DNA of 64,000 bases, taken from JAQBXX01 sp947085325. GTDB lineage: Bacteria; Pseudomonadota; Gammaproteobacteria; SURF-13. The notes under the pieces are model-generated. The model was not told the origin of the DNA, did not search any database, and saw only the letters and a program-made list of their open reading frames with translations. Shown in pieces: positions 33,698 to 42,098 of this stretch; position 1 is the first letter of the stretch, and each line of letters begins with the position of its first letter. The position numbers and the translations under genes were made by a program. Location of the stretch: the NCBI GenBank assembly GCA_947085325.1, contig CAMTVY010000001.1, positions 21,700 through 85,699 on the forward strand, read 5' to 3'.

Positions 33698-35425
33698 ATG
33701 GCCATATCATCGTCCAATATGCAGTTCAAGCTGAGCGGGCTCTCGCGCCGTCTGGTGCAGGAGGGTCTGCTCACTGAAACCCAGATGCAGCAGGCCTGTG
33801 AGCAGGCGCTTAAGGCGAAAACTCCGCTGACCTCCTACCTGGTGGGGCAGGCTATCCTCAACAGTTACGCGGTTGCCAATGCGGCCTCGCAGGAATCCGG
33901 CGTGCCGCTGCTGGATCTCAACGCCGTCGATATGGAGCAAGCCCCCACTACGCTGGTGGAGGAAAAGCTGGTGCGCAAGCACCACATACTGCCCCTGTTC
34001 AAGCGCGGCAGAAAATTGTTTCTCGCGATTTCTGATCTGAGCAGCCTCCAGGCCCTGGATGAAATAAAGTTTCATGTGGGTGCGAACACCGAGGCCGTGC
34101 TGGTGGAGGAGGACAAGCTGTCCAAGGCCATTGAGACGGTATTGGCCAGGAACGATACCTCGATGAGCGCGCTTACGGGCGCCGACGTGGACGATCTCAA
34201 TCTGGAAATCAGCGGTGGCGACGAAGATCTCGCCGCCGCCGACAGTGCCGCCGCCGATATCGACGATACCCCGGTGGTGCGTTTCGTGAACAAAGTATTG
34301 CTCGATGCCATCAATAAGGGGGCGTCGGATGTGCATTTCGAGCCGTATGAGAAAATCTACCGTGTGCGTCTGCGTCAGGATGGTGTGCTGCGTGAGGTCG
34401 CGGCGCCGCCGGTAGTGCTCGCGCCCCGTCTCGCCGCGCGCCTTAAGGTGATGTCGAGACTGGACATTTCAGAGCGCCGTGTGCCGCAGGACGGGCGCAT
34501 GAAAATGCGGCTGTCCAAAAACCGCGCTATCGACTTTCGCGTCAGCAGTTGCCCGACCCTGTATGGTGAGAAGATTGTGCTGCGTATTCTGGATCCTGCC
34601 AGCGCGCAGCTCGGCATCGACGCGCTGGGCTACGAGGAAGAGCAGAAAAAACTGTTCATGGATGCGATCCACCGCCCTTATGGCATGGTGCTGGTCACCG
34701 GCCCCACCGGTAGCGGCAAGACCGTTTCGCTGTACACCGCGCTCAATATCCTGAACACCGAAGACCGTAATATCTCGACGTGTGAAGACCCGGTCGAAAT
34801 CAATCTCGCTGGAGTCAATCAGGTCAACGTCAATCCGAGGGCCGGACTTACCTTCGCCACAGCGCTCAAGGCATTTCTGCGCCAAGACCCGGACATCATC
34901 ATGGTGGGTGAGGTGCGTGATCTGGAAACTGCTGAAATTGCGATCAAGGCGGCGCAGACCGGCCATATGGTGCTCTCCACCCTGCACACCAACGATGCGC
35001 CGCAAACCTTGAGCCGTCTGGCCAATATGGGCGTAGCGCCATTCAATATCGCCTCGGCGGTGTCGCTCATCATCGCACAACGTCTGGCACGCCGCTTGTG
35101 CGCATTGTGCAAGAAGCCGGTCACCATTCCGCGCGAGGCATTGTTGAAGGAGGGCTTCAAGGAGGCCGAGCTCGCGGACGTCAAGCTCCATAGCGCGGTG
35201 GGGTGTGACCAGTGCTCGGATGGTTACAAGGGGCGTGTGGGCCTCTATCAGGTGATGCCGGTGTCGGAGGCTATCGGGCATATCATCATGGCGGGCGGCA
35301 ATGCGATGCAGATCGCCGAGCAAGCGAAAAAAGAGGGCATCGCTGACCTGCGCGAGTCCGGGCTCAGGAAGGTCAGGCAAGGTATTACCAGTCTGGAAGA
35401 GATCAACCGTGTCACCAATGTATAA
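33698..35425 (+). CDS. pilB: Type IV pilus assembly ATPase PilB
   Basis: Hexameric extension motor of the type IV pilus. An N-terminal MshEN-like domain (about residues 12-150) precedes the secretion ATPase core: Walker A GPTGSGKT near residue 335, the Asp box around STCEDPVEI, Walker B in DPDIIMVGEVRD, and the His box TLHTNDAPQT. A tetracysteine zinc site is visible as CALC and CDQC near residues 468-507. Length is 575 residues. It is first of pilB-pilC-pilD; the gene divergent to it is dapA. Confidence 0.97.
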   Translation: MAISSSNMQFKLSGLSRRLVQEGLLTETQMQQACEQALKAKTPLTSYLVGQAILNSYAVANAASQESGVPLLDLNAVDMEQAPTTLVEEKLVRKHHILPLFKRGRKLFLAISDLSSLQALDEIKFHVGANTEAVLVEEDKLSKAIETVLARNDTSMSALTGADVDDLNLEISGGDEDLAAADSAAADIDDTPVVRFVNKVLLDAINKGASDVHFEPYEKIYRVRLRQDGVLREVAAPPVVLAPRLAARLKVMSRLDISERRVPQDGRMKMRLSKNRAIDFRVSSCPTLYGEKIVLRILDPASAQLGIDALGYEEEQKKLFMDAIHRPYGMVLVTGPTGSGKTVSLYTALNILNTEDRNISTCEDPVEINLAGVNQVNVNPRAGLTFATALKAFLRQDPDIIMVGEVRDLETAEIAIKAAQTGHMVLSTLHTNDAPQTLSRLANMGVAPFNIASAVSLIIAQRLARRLCALCKKPVTIPREALLKEGFKEAELADVKLHSAVGCDQCSDGYKGRVGLYQVMPVSEAIGHIIMAGGNAMQIAEQAKKEGIADLRESGLRKVRQGITSLEEINRVTNV

Positions 35426-35439
35426 CCACCGGCACACAT

Positions 35440-36663
35440 ATGGCTGAAAAGACAATAAAAAAGAGTGATACCTTCGTCTGGGAAGGCACCAACAAAAATG
35501 GCGGGCGCATGCGCGGTGAGATGCAGGGCGCAACGCTCACGCTGGTTAAGGCCGATCTGCGCCGTCAGGGTATCAGTCTGCGCAAAGTCAGAAAGAAATC
35601 CGCACCATTGTTTGGTGTACGCAAAAAGAATGTTAGCGCCAAGGATATCGCCGTTTTCAGTCGCCAGCTCTCGGTCATGATTGCCGCCGGCGTGCCGCTG
35701 GTGCAGTCGTTTGAGATTATCGGTCGAGGGCATGAGAATATCAGCATGCAGGATCTGGTGCTCTCCATCAAGAATCATGTAGAAGGCGGCAGTTCGCTGG
35801 CGGAAGCGCTGGAGAAACACCCGCTGCAGTTTGATGAGCTGTATATAAATCTGGTGCGCGCGGGTGAACAGGGCGGCATACTCGAAGCGCTGATGAACAA
35901 GATCGCCATCTACAAGGAAAAGACAGAGGCGATCAAGGGCAAGATCAAAAAGGCGCTGTTTTACCCAACGGCGGTGCTGGTGGTTGCGTTTATCATTACG
36001 GCGATTTTGCTCATCTTCGTGATCCCGCAGTTCGAGTCACTGTTCCAGGGCTTTGGCGCCGATTTGCCCGCGCTCACGCAGATGGTGATCAAGCTCTCTG
36101 CAATTTTTCAGGCATGGTGGTGGCTGATTTTCGGTTCCATCGGAGGTGCGGTCTATGCGTTGATACAGGCCAAGAGGCGCTCACGTGCCGTGAGCCATAC
36201 CATGGATCGGCTGGCGCTCAAGATACCCATTATCGGCGTCATTCTGAATAAAGGCGCCATAGCACGGTTTGCGCGTACACTTTCCACCATGTTTGCCGCC
36301 GGTGTACCGCTGGTGGAAGCGATGCAGTCGGTGGCGGGCGCCACCGGTAACATTGTTTATTCCGATGCCGTGCTACGCATGCGCGACGATGTCTCAACTG
36401 GAACGCAGTTGCAGCAGGCGATGCGTAATACGCAATTATTCCCCAACATGGTGGTGCAGATGGTCGCCATCGGCGAGGAGGCGGGGTCGCTGGATACCAT
36501 GCTGGCCAAGGTGGCTGATTTCTACGAAGAGGAAGTGGACAATATGGTGGATTCCCTGTCCAGTCTGCTCGAGCCGATGATCATGGCCATCCTTGGCGTG
36601 CTGGTGGGCGGACTGGTGATCGCCATGTATCTGCCGATTTTCAAGATGGGGTCGGTAGTTTAA
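35440..36663 (+). CDS. pilC: Type IV pilus inner membrane platform protein PilC
   Basis: Polytopic platform protein that couples PilB to pilin polymerisation. Two GspF domains are seen, each with the FSRQLSVMIAAGVPLVQSFEI-type motif (here FSRQLSVMIAAGVPL and FARTLSTMFAAGVPL), with membrane helices around residues 175-195, 225-245 and 375-400. Length is 407 residues, close to Pseudomonas PilC. It starts 14 bp after pilB. A polypurine/polypyrimidine spacer separates it from pilD. Confidence 0.96.
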   Translation: MAEKTIKKSDTFVWEGTNKNGGRMRGEMQGATLTLVKADLRRQGISLRKVRKKSAPLFGVRKKNVSAKDIAVFSRQLSVMIAAGVPLVQSFEIIGRGHENISMQDLVLSIKNHVEGGSSLAEALEKHPLQFDELYINLVRAGEQGGILEALMNKIAIYKEKTEAIKGKIKKALFYPTAVLVVAFIITAILLIFVIPQFESLFQGFGADLPALTQMVIKLSAIFQAWWWLIFGSIGGAVYALIQAKRRSRAVSHTMDRLALKIPIIGVILNKGAIARFARTLSTMFAAGVPLVEAMQSVAGATGNIVYSDAVLRMRDDVSTGTQLQQAMRNTQLFPNMVVQMVAIGEEAGSLDTMLAKVADFYEEEVDNMVDSLSSLLEPMIMAILGVLVGGLVIAMYLPIFKMGSVV

Positions 36664-36757
36664 AAACAGATACAAGATAAAAGATACAAGAGAAAAGACA
36701 AGCCAATAATGCTGCAACACTTTCCTCTTTCCTCTTTGCTCTTTTTTCAGCCCCTCC
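36664..36757. repeat. Purine-rich then pyrimidine-rich spacer between pilC and pilD
   Basis: About 45 bp built of GATACAAGA/AAAGA units are followed by a CTCTTTCCTCTTTGCTC tract, giving a loose inverted repeat. It ends just before the pilD start, where no good Shine-Dalgarno sequence is visible. It looks like a low-complexity repeat insertion into an operon. Confidence 0.5.
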
Positions 36758-37681
36758 ATGATTGATACCCTGCGGGTGTTTCCCTGGCTGTTTGTCGTGT
36801 CCGCTGGCATGTTGGGGTTGGTGGTCGGCAGTTTTTTGAATGTCGTGATCCATCGCCTGCCGTTGATGATGCGGCGCGACTGGCAGGCGCAGTGCCGGGA
36901 GCTGTTGGAACTGCCTGCTGAGGTAGGGCCGAATTCATTCGGCCAGGATGCGAATAAATTCGCACCTACATGCACGTCGCCTGATGCGGCGCCGCGTTTC
37001 AATCTGGTGGCTCCACGCTCCTGTTGCCCGCACTGCGGGCATACTATTACCGCGCTCGAAAATATCCCGCTACTGAGCTATCTCATACTTAAGGGCAGGT
37101 GCTCTGCCTGCGGAGCCCGCATTTCGTCACGCTACCCTGTCGTTGAAATACTTACGGCTGTAATGTCAGCGACGGTGGCGGTGCATTTCGGTTTTGGCTG
37201 GAGCGCGGCTGCGGCACTGGCGCTTACCTGGGGGTTGATAGCGCTGGCCTTCATCGACCTCGACCATCAACTGCTGCCGGATTCGATTACGCTGCCGCTG
37301 TTATGGGGCGGGCTATTACTTAGCCTGGGTGCTGTGCTGGTAGACAGCCACACGGCGATCATTGGCGCGGCGGCGGGTTATCTCAGCTTGTGGTCAGTGT
37401 ACTGGTTGTTCAAGCTGGTCACCGGCAAGGAAGGCATGGGGCAGGGTGACTTCAAGCTGCTTGCCGTGTTTGGTGCGTGGCTCGGTTGGCAGATGTTGCC
37501 GCTGATCATCCTGTTGTCATCGCTGGTGGGGGCCGTGGCAGGAATCTCCCTGATACTGTTCCGCAGGCATCAGCGGGATGTCCCGATTCCATTCGGGCCG
37601 TACCTTGCCGCCGCGGGCTGGATAGCCCTGCTTTGGGGCATGCCACTGACGCAGGGTTATCTCGAGCTGTTGGGCGGGTAG
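36758..37681 (+). CDS. pilD: Type IV prepilin peptidase/N-methyltransferase PilD
   Basis: Inner membrane aspartic protease that cleaves and N-methylates prepilins and type II pseudopilins. The N-terminal GSFLNVVIHRLPLMM, the zinc cysteines CPHC (near residue 90) and CSAC (near 115), and the two catalytic aspartates in FIDLDHQLLPD and GMGQGDFKLLA are intact. Length is 307 residues, longer than many homologues. About 16 residues (56-71, VGPNSFGQDANKFAPT) are encoded by an in-frame palindromic element in the loop before the zinc motif. Confidence 0.96.
   Translation: MIDTLRVFPWLFVVSAGMLGLVVGSFLNVVIHRLPLMMRRDWQAQCRELLELPAEVGPNSFGQDANKFAPTCTSPDAAPRFNLVAPRSCCPHCGHTITALENIPLLSYLILKGRCSACGARISSRYPVVEILTAVMSATVAVHFGFGWSAAAALALTWGLIALAFIDLDHQLLPDSITLPLLWGGLLLSLGAVLVDSHTAIIGAAAGYLSLWSVYWLFKLVTGKEGMGQGDFKLLAVFGAWLGWQMLPLIILLSSLVGAVAGISLILFRRHQRDVPIPFGPYLAAAGWIALLWGMPLTQGYLELLGG
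36923..36969. repeat. In-frame palindromic element inside pilD
   Basis: 47 bp bounded by GTAGG and CCTAC. Inside lie two further hairpins, GGCCGAAT/ATTCGGCC and GCGAAT/ATTCGC, so the unit can fold as a three-way junction. It starts on a codon boundary, contains no stop, and its product falls in a variable loop. This is the typical structure of a REP-like repeat, here coding. Confidence 0.7.
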
Positions 37682-37688
37682 CACCACG

Positions 37689-38288
37689 ATGTATCGCGTC
37701 GGGCTCACCGGGGGCATCGGTTGTGGAAAATCCACAGTGGCAGGTTATTTCGGCGCATTGGGTGTGCCGGTCATCGATGCTGATGAAATTGCGCGAGGAT
37801 TGGTGGAGCCGGGCACGCCCGCGCTGGCGCGCATTGCCGCGCAATTTGGCGCTGAAATCCTGGGGCCGGATGGCGCGCTGGACAGAGCTGCATTGCGCCA
37901 TAGCGTCTTTTCTGACGTCGCCCGGCGCACGCAACTGGAGGCTATCCTGCACCCGCTGATTCGCGCCGGTATGGAGGCACGCATGGCGCAGCTGGACGCG
38001 CCATACTGCGTGCTCAGTATCCCGCTGCTGGTGGAAACCAGCCAGGTGGGCGAGGTCGAGCGCGTGCTGGTGGTTGATGCGCCGCATGCGCTTCAGTACC
38101 GGCGGGTGATGGCACGGGGGCTAAGCGCCCGGGAGGTGGCTGCCATTCTGCGGGCTCAGGCCCGCTGGCGCGAACGTCTTGCCGTAGCCCATGACGTGAT
38201 TGTGAACGATCAGGGTGTAGAGCATGTAGAAAGCAGGGTGCGGGCGCTGCATGAGCATTATCTGGGGCTGGCGCACGCCGGTCATTAA
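37689..38288 (+). CDS. coaE: Dephospho-CoA kinase
   Basis: Phosphorylates dephospho-CoA at the 3' position, the last step of CoA synthesis. The P-loop GGIGCGKST is at residues 8-16, DADEIAR follows, and IPLLVETSQ and the LRAQARWRERLAVAHDVIVND lid region (core QARWRERLA) are present. Length is 199 residues. It follows pilD by 7 bp and precedes zapD and yacG, the E. coli order. Confidence 0.97.
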   Translation: MYRVGLTGGIGCGKSTVAGYFGALGVPVIDADEIARGLVEPGTPALARIAAQFGAEILGPDGALDRAALRHSVFSDVARRTQLEAILHPLIRAGMEARMAQLDAPYCVLSIPLLVETSQVGEVERVLVVDAPHALQYRRVMARGLSAREVAAILRAQARWRERLAVAHDVIVNDQGVEHVESRVRALHEHYLGLAHAGH

Positions 38289-38374
38289 ATAGGAATTGCC
38301 AGCGTCATATCAAGTAATAGACAATAAACCCATCTGGCGTCACAGTCCTGGTTTTTATAGTTGCGGTGGTGTGA

Positions 38375-39142
38375 GTGCTCAACAAAATTACCTACGAACA
38401 ACCGCTCAATGAAAAGATGCGTACCTTTCTGCGGCTCGAGCTTCTGTTTCTCCAGGTGCAACACAATCTGGAGGGGAGTTCGGAGTGGAACAGTCGCGCC
38501 ACGCTTACCAGTCTGATTGAAATTCTCAATGTATGCAGCCGCACCGATCTCAAAACCGAGCTTCTGCGTGAGCTCGAACGTCATGGCACCATGCTGGCAC
38601 GGCTCGAGCATGTGCCGGAGGTTGATCAGGGCAGGTTGAAAGATCTGCTGAGTGAAGTGGATGCGCTCATGGATCGATTGCATGCCACCAGCATCCAATT
38701 TGGACAGTCGTTGCGAAACAATGAGTTCATCTGCAGTATACGCCAGCGCAGTAGTATTCCTGGGGGCCTGTGTGACTTCGATCTGCCCATGTATCACTAC
38801 TGGCTACAGCGTCCTGCCAAAGAGCGTCTTGAGAATCTGCAAGAGTGGTTGTCACCCATCAATCCAATGTGGCTGTCCATAGAACTCATACTCCGGTTGA
38901 CGCGCGAGAGTGTTGCCCCCGTACCGGGAGTGGCTGTTGCTGGATTTTTTCAGCGCTCGCTCGATCAGGATACCCCCTGTCAACTGGTGCGCGTGACGGT
39001 ACCTGCGCGCCTGCCTTATTACCCCGAGATCAGCGGCGGCAAGCATCGATTTACCGTGCGCTTTCTGGCGCCGGCGACGGACGGTCGCACGGTGCAGTCT
39101 GCCGAAGATGTGAAATTCGAGCTGACCTGCTGCATGTCGTGA
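38375..39142 (+). CDS. zapD: Cell division protein ZapD
   Basis: Cytoplasmic FtsZ-binding protein that crosslinks Z-ring filaments. YEQPLNEKMRTFLRLE at the N-terminus is the family signature, followed by helical bundles and the LPYYPEISGGKHRFTVRF segment (core YPEISGGKHRFTVRF). It starts with GTG at 38375 and gives 255 residues against 247 in E. coli. An 86-bp gap separates it from coaE. yacG begins inside its stop as GTGA. Confidence 0.94.
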   Translation: MLNKITYEQPLNEKMRTFLRLELLFLQVQHNLEGSSEWNSRATLTSLIEILNVCSRTDLKTELLRELERHGTMLARLEHVPEVDQGRLKDLLSEVDALMDRLHATSIQFGQSLRNNEFICSIRQRSSIPGGLCDFDLPMYHYWLQRPAKERLENLQEWLSPINPMWLSIELILRLTRESVAPVPGVAVAGFFQRSLDQDTPCQLVRVTVPARLPYYPEISGGKHRFTVRFLAPATDGRTVQSAEDVKFELTCCMS

Positions 39143-39333
39143 ACGCCAGCGAAAAGGAAAAAACCTTCGCCTGCCCGTCCTGTGGTAAAGACGCCATCTG
39201 GTCGTTGCAACAAAACCCGTGGCGGCCATTTTGCAGCGAGCGCTGCAAAATGATCGATCTCGGTGCCTGGGCTGACGAGTCTTACCGTGTCCCGGATGCA
39301 ACACAGAGGTCGCCAGAAGACGGTGCTGAGTAG
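39139..39333 (+). CDS. yacG: DNA gyrase inhibitor YacG
   Basis: A 64-residue zinc protein that inhibits DNA gyrase by binding GyrB. Zinc ligands C12, C15, C32 and C36 are visible in CPSCGK and FCSERCKMIDLGAWADE. The acidic C-terminal tail is typical. It starts with GTG at 39139, overlapping zapD as GTGA; longer frames upstream only read through zapD in another frame. Confidence 0.94.
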   Translation: MNASEKEKTFACPSCGKDAIWSLQQNPWRPFCSERCKMIDLGAWADESYRVPDATQRSPEDGAE

Positions 39334-39392
39334 GGGCTGGGGCCCCTGTGGAATCTGGAGCGTCACTGCTTGCGGCGCCCATTGATCCGGCA

Positions 39393-40751
39393 TTATTGAG
39401 CCGGGTCAGGCGGGAGTGGGTGCAGGCTGTGCATCTGATCCGTATAGAACTGGAAGGTTCCAGTACCGGTGTGCTTGGCATGATACATGGCTATGTCGGC
39501 ATTTCTGAGCAGTAGTTCGGCATCCTGCGCGTCGTCGGGGTAGAGCGCTATGCCGATGCTGGGCGTGATAGACAGTTGATGTTTATGCAGGACAAACGGT
39601 TGGGCAAAAATATCCTTGACCTTGTGGGCCACCCGGGCGGCAGTGTCGGTATCTCCAATGTTTTCGAGAATCATGGTGAACTCGTCGCCACCCAGCCTGG
39701 CGATGGTATCCACCCCGCGCAGGCCTTGCTGCAGTCGGTTCGCAACCAGTTTCAGCAGCATGTCGCCGATGCTGTGTCCAAAGGTGTCGTTGACCTCCTT
39801 GAAGCGATCCAGATCAAGCAGCAGTAAGGCCAGCCTGTCGGTGTTGCGGTTGGTGCGCTCCATAGCCTGTGTCAGCCGGTCGCTGAACAGCGTTCGATTG
39901 GGCAGGCCAGTGAGGAAGTCATAGGAGGCGAGATAGGTGAGGCGTTCCTCGGCTCGACGGCGTTCGGTAATGTCCTGGTTCATCACGACGGCGCCGGTGA
40001 TAGTGTGTTCAGCATCGAATATTGGAATGGCCGAATTCAGAATGGTTTTGCGTGTGCCATCAAAGCACTCTATGTTAATCACCTCATCAATCGAGGTCTC
40101 GCCGCGTGTGATGGCGCGCGCCGCCGCCCACTCTTGCGCAGTAATGAGCTTTCCGGTATCTGCCCACCAGCCTTTATATTCATCATACTGCTCGATGCCG
40201 ACATAACGCTTGCCGGTCCAGATGTGCTGGCCGGCCTGGTTGCCGTGTGTGATGTTGCCCTGTGCGTCGATCAGCCACACGCCTACGGGCAGGTTCTCCA
40301 GAACGGCTTGCAGTAGGGCTTCCTTAGCCTGCAACACCCGCGTTGAGTGGTCGCGTTCAGCGATATGGGCTTCTAGTACCGCATTGGCGCGCTGCAGCTC
40401 AAGTGCATGTTCCGCACGACGCTTGAGCAGACCGGTCATGACAGCGATAAGCGGTGTGGCTATACCCCAGATCAGAATCCGCAATCCGTTCTCATGCGTG
40501 TAGTGCAGGGGCTCGCCCGGAATGGCGAAGGCATGTACAAAATAAAGCCAGGCGATGGCGGCGCTCAGCAGTCCGGAGCGTATTCCGCCATGAAAGGCGG
40601 CAAATACCACGGTGATGAGCAGGATGGCGGGAGGATTGGGTACGGGGTAGAGCAGGCGTGAAAATATTTCAAGCGTCGCCGCCGCGAGCAAGCTGAGCAG
40701 CGGCCCGATAAGTGAGGTTTTCGGTACTACCAGTGCTGTGCTCGGTATCAA
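39393..40751 (-). CDS. Membrane diguanylate cyclase with PAS and GGDEF domains
   Basis: Predicted cyclic-di-GMP synthase. Three to four N-terminal membrane helices lead into a helical segment, a PAS domain (from about ENLPVGVWLIDAQGNITHGN to the VMNQDITERRRAEE linker), and a C-terminal GGDEF domain with an intact LGGDEF active site. An RGVD sits five residues before GGDEF, matching the inhibitory I-site. No start is an ATG. A TTG at 40751 has a GAGAGG-like site just upstream and is preferred; the frame opens at a TTG at 40829. It follows argJ on the same strand. Confidence 0.9.
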   Translation of the reverse strand: MIPSTALVVPKTSLIGPLLSLLAAATLEIFSRLLYPVPNPPAILLITVVFAAFHGGIRSGLLSAAIAWLYFVHAFAIPGEPLHYTHENGLRILIWGIATPLIAVMTGLLKRRAEHALELQRANAVLEAHIAERDHSTRVLQAKEALLQAVLENLPVGVWLIDAQGNITHGNQAGQHIWTGKRYVGIEQYDEYKGWWADTGKLITAQEWAAARAITRGETSIDEVINIECFDGTRKTILNSAIPIFDAEHTITGAVVMNQDITERRRAEERLTYLASYDFLTGLPNRTLFSDRLTQAMERTNRNTDRLALLLLDLDRFKEVNDTFGHSIGDMLLKLVANRLQQGLRGVDTIARLGGDEFTMILENIGDTDTAARVAHKVKDIFAQPFVLHKHQLSITPSIGIALYPDDAQDAELLLRNADIAMYHAKHTGTGTFQFYTDQMHSLHPLPPDPAQ

Positions 40752-40852
40752 GCCTCTCTCCCGCCGCTTTATAACGAGGTGGCTGAGTATTACCCTGTAG
40801 CCAGGAGAACACGCATGATATTGCCCCAAGTACTGTCCGAAAGCCAGAGGAA

Positions 40853-42073
40853 TCAGGTGCGGTATTCGGCGTTGATGCGTACGTAGTCGTAGGAAAAGTC
40901 ACAGGTCCACACGGTGCCACAGTGTGCCCCGCGCGCCAGGTCAACGCTGATGGTAATTTCATTTCTGCGCATGACGGACTGGCCTTGCTCCTCTGTATAC
41001 TCCGGTGCCCGTCCGCCGTTGCGTACGATACACACCTCGTCCAGATAGAGTGTAGTGCATGCAATATCCAGACCAGTTATGCCGGCGCGGCCTACGGCGG
41101 CCAGAATGCGGCCCCAGTTAGGGTCGCAGGCAAAGAACGCGGTCTTGACCAGCGGCGAGTGTGCGATGGCATAGGCGGCGGCATCGCACTCCGTTTCGCT
41201 CGCGCCACCCTTGACGCACACGGTAATGAACTTGGTCGCACCTTCGCCGTCACGCACGATCAGTTGCGCAAGCTCGGTGCATACCTGTGTGATCGCGTCG
41301 CACAACATGCGGTACGCGGGCTGTGTGCTGTGGTCGATGCGTGCTAGCGAGCTTTTGCCGGTGGCGATCAACAGGCAGGCATCGTTGGTAGAGGTGTCGC
41401 CATCGACGGTGATGCGGTTGAATGAACGCTCGACGGCCTGGTTGAGGCACTGCTGCAGGAGCGGCTGATCGACGCCCGCATCGGTGGCGATGAAGGCGAG
41501 CATGGTCGCCATGTCGGGCCGGATCATGCCTGAGCCCTTGGCAATGCCGGTGATGGTGACGGTGCTGCCTTCGATTTCCACTCTGCGCGAAACAGCCTTC
41601 GCTACGGTGTCGGTAGTCATGATGCCGTGGGCGGCATCCTCCCAGCCGGCAGCATCCAGTTTTGCGTACGCCTCTGGCAGGCCGCGCAGGATTTTCGCCA
41701 CCGGCAGCGGTTCTCCAATAACGCCGGTAGAAAATGGCAGTATCGCGTCACTGTTGCACTGCGCGAGCTGTGCCAGTGCGGCGCAACACGCCTCGGTGTC
41801 ATGCAGCCCCGGTGCACCCGTGCCCGCGTTGGCGTTGCCGGTGTTGATGAGCAGGTAGTGCGGTGCAGCGTGTGCGAGATGCTGGCGTGCGACGATCACG
41901 GGTGCGGCGCAGAAGGCGTTGCGGGTGAATACGGCGGCGCAGCCCGCACCGGTGTCGAGCCCGATGATCACCAGATCGCGCCGCCCGGGCTTCTTGATGC
42001 CGGCGCACGCGGTGCCCAGGCGCACACCCGCTACCGGGTGCAGGTGTGGTAATGGCGGGATACCTACGGCCAC
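40853..42073 (-). CDS. argJ: Bifunctional ornithine acetyltransferase/N-acetylglutamate synthase
   Basis: Recycles the acetyl group from N-acetylornithine to glutamate in cyclic arginine synthesis. The self-cleavage and nucleophile region KGSGMIRPDMATMLAF is intact, with the threonine of the MAT motif starting the beta chain, and NRITVDGDTSTND and CDPNWGRILAAVGRAG are conserved. Length is 406 residues. It lies 25 bp after secA on the same strand, an arrangement common in gamma- and betaproteobacteria. Confidence 0.97.
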   Translation of the reverse strand: MAVGIPPLPHLHPVAGVRLGTACAGIKKPGRRDLVIIGLDTGAGCAAVFTRNAFCAAPVIVARQHLAHAAPHYLLINTGNANAGTGAPGLHDTEACCAALAQLAQCNSDAILPFSTGVIGEPLPVAKILRGLPEAYAKLDAAGWEDAAHGIMTTDTVAKAVSRRVEIEGSTVTITGIAKGSGMIRPDMATMLAFIATDAGVDQPLLQQCLNQAVERSFNRITVDGDTSTNDACLLIATGKSSLARIDHSTQPAYRMLCDAITQVCTELAQLIVRDGEGATKFITVCVKGGASETECDAAAYAIAHSPLVKTAFFACDPNWGRILAAVGRAGITGLDIACTTLYLDEVCIVRNGGRAPEYTEEQGQSVMRRNEITISVDLARGAHCGTVWTCDFSYDYVRINAEYRT

Positions 42074-42098
42074 TGTCGTGTTCGGGCTGGGGTCTTGA

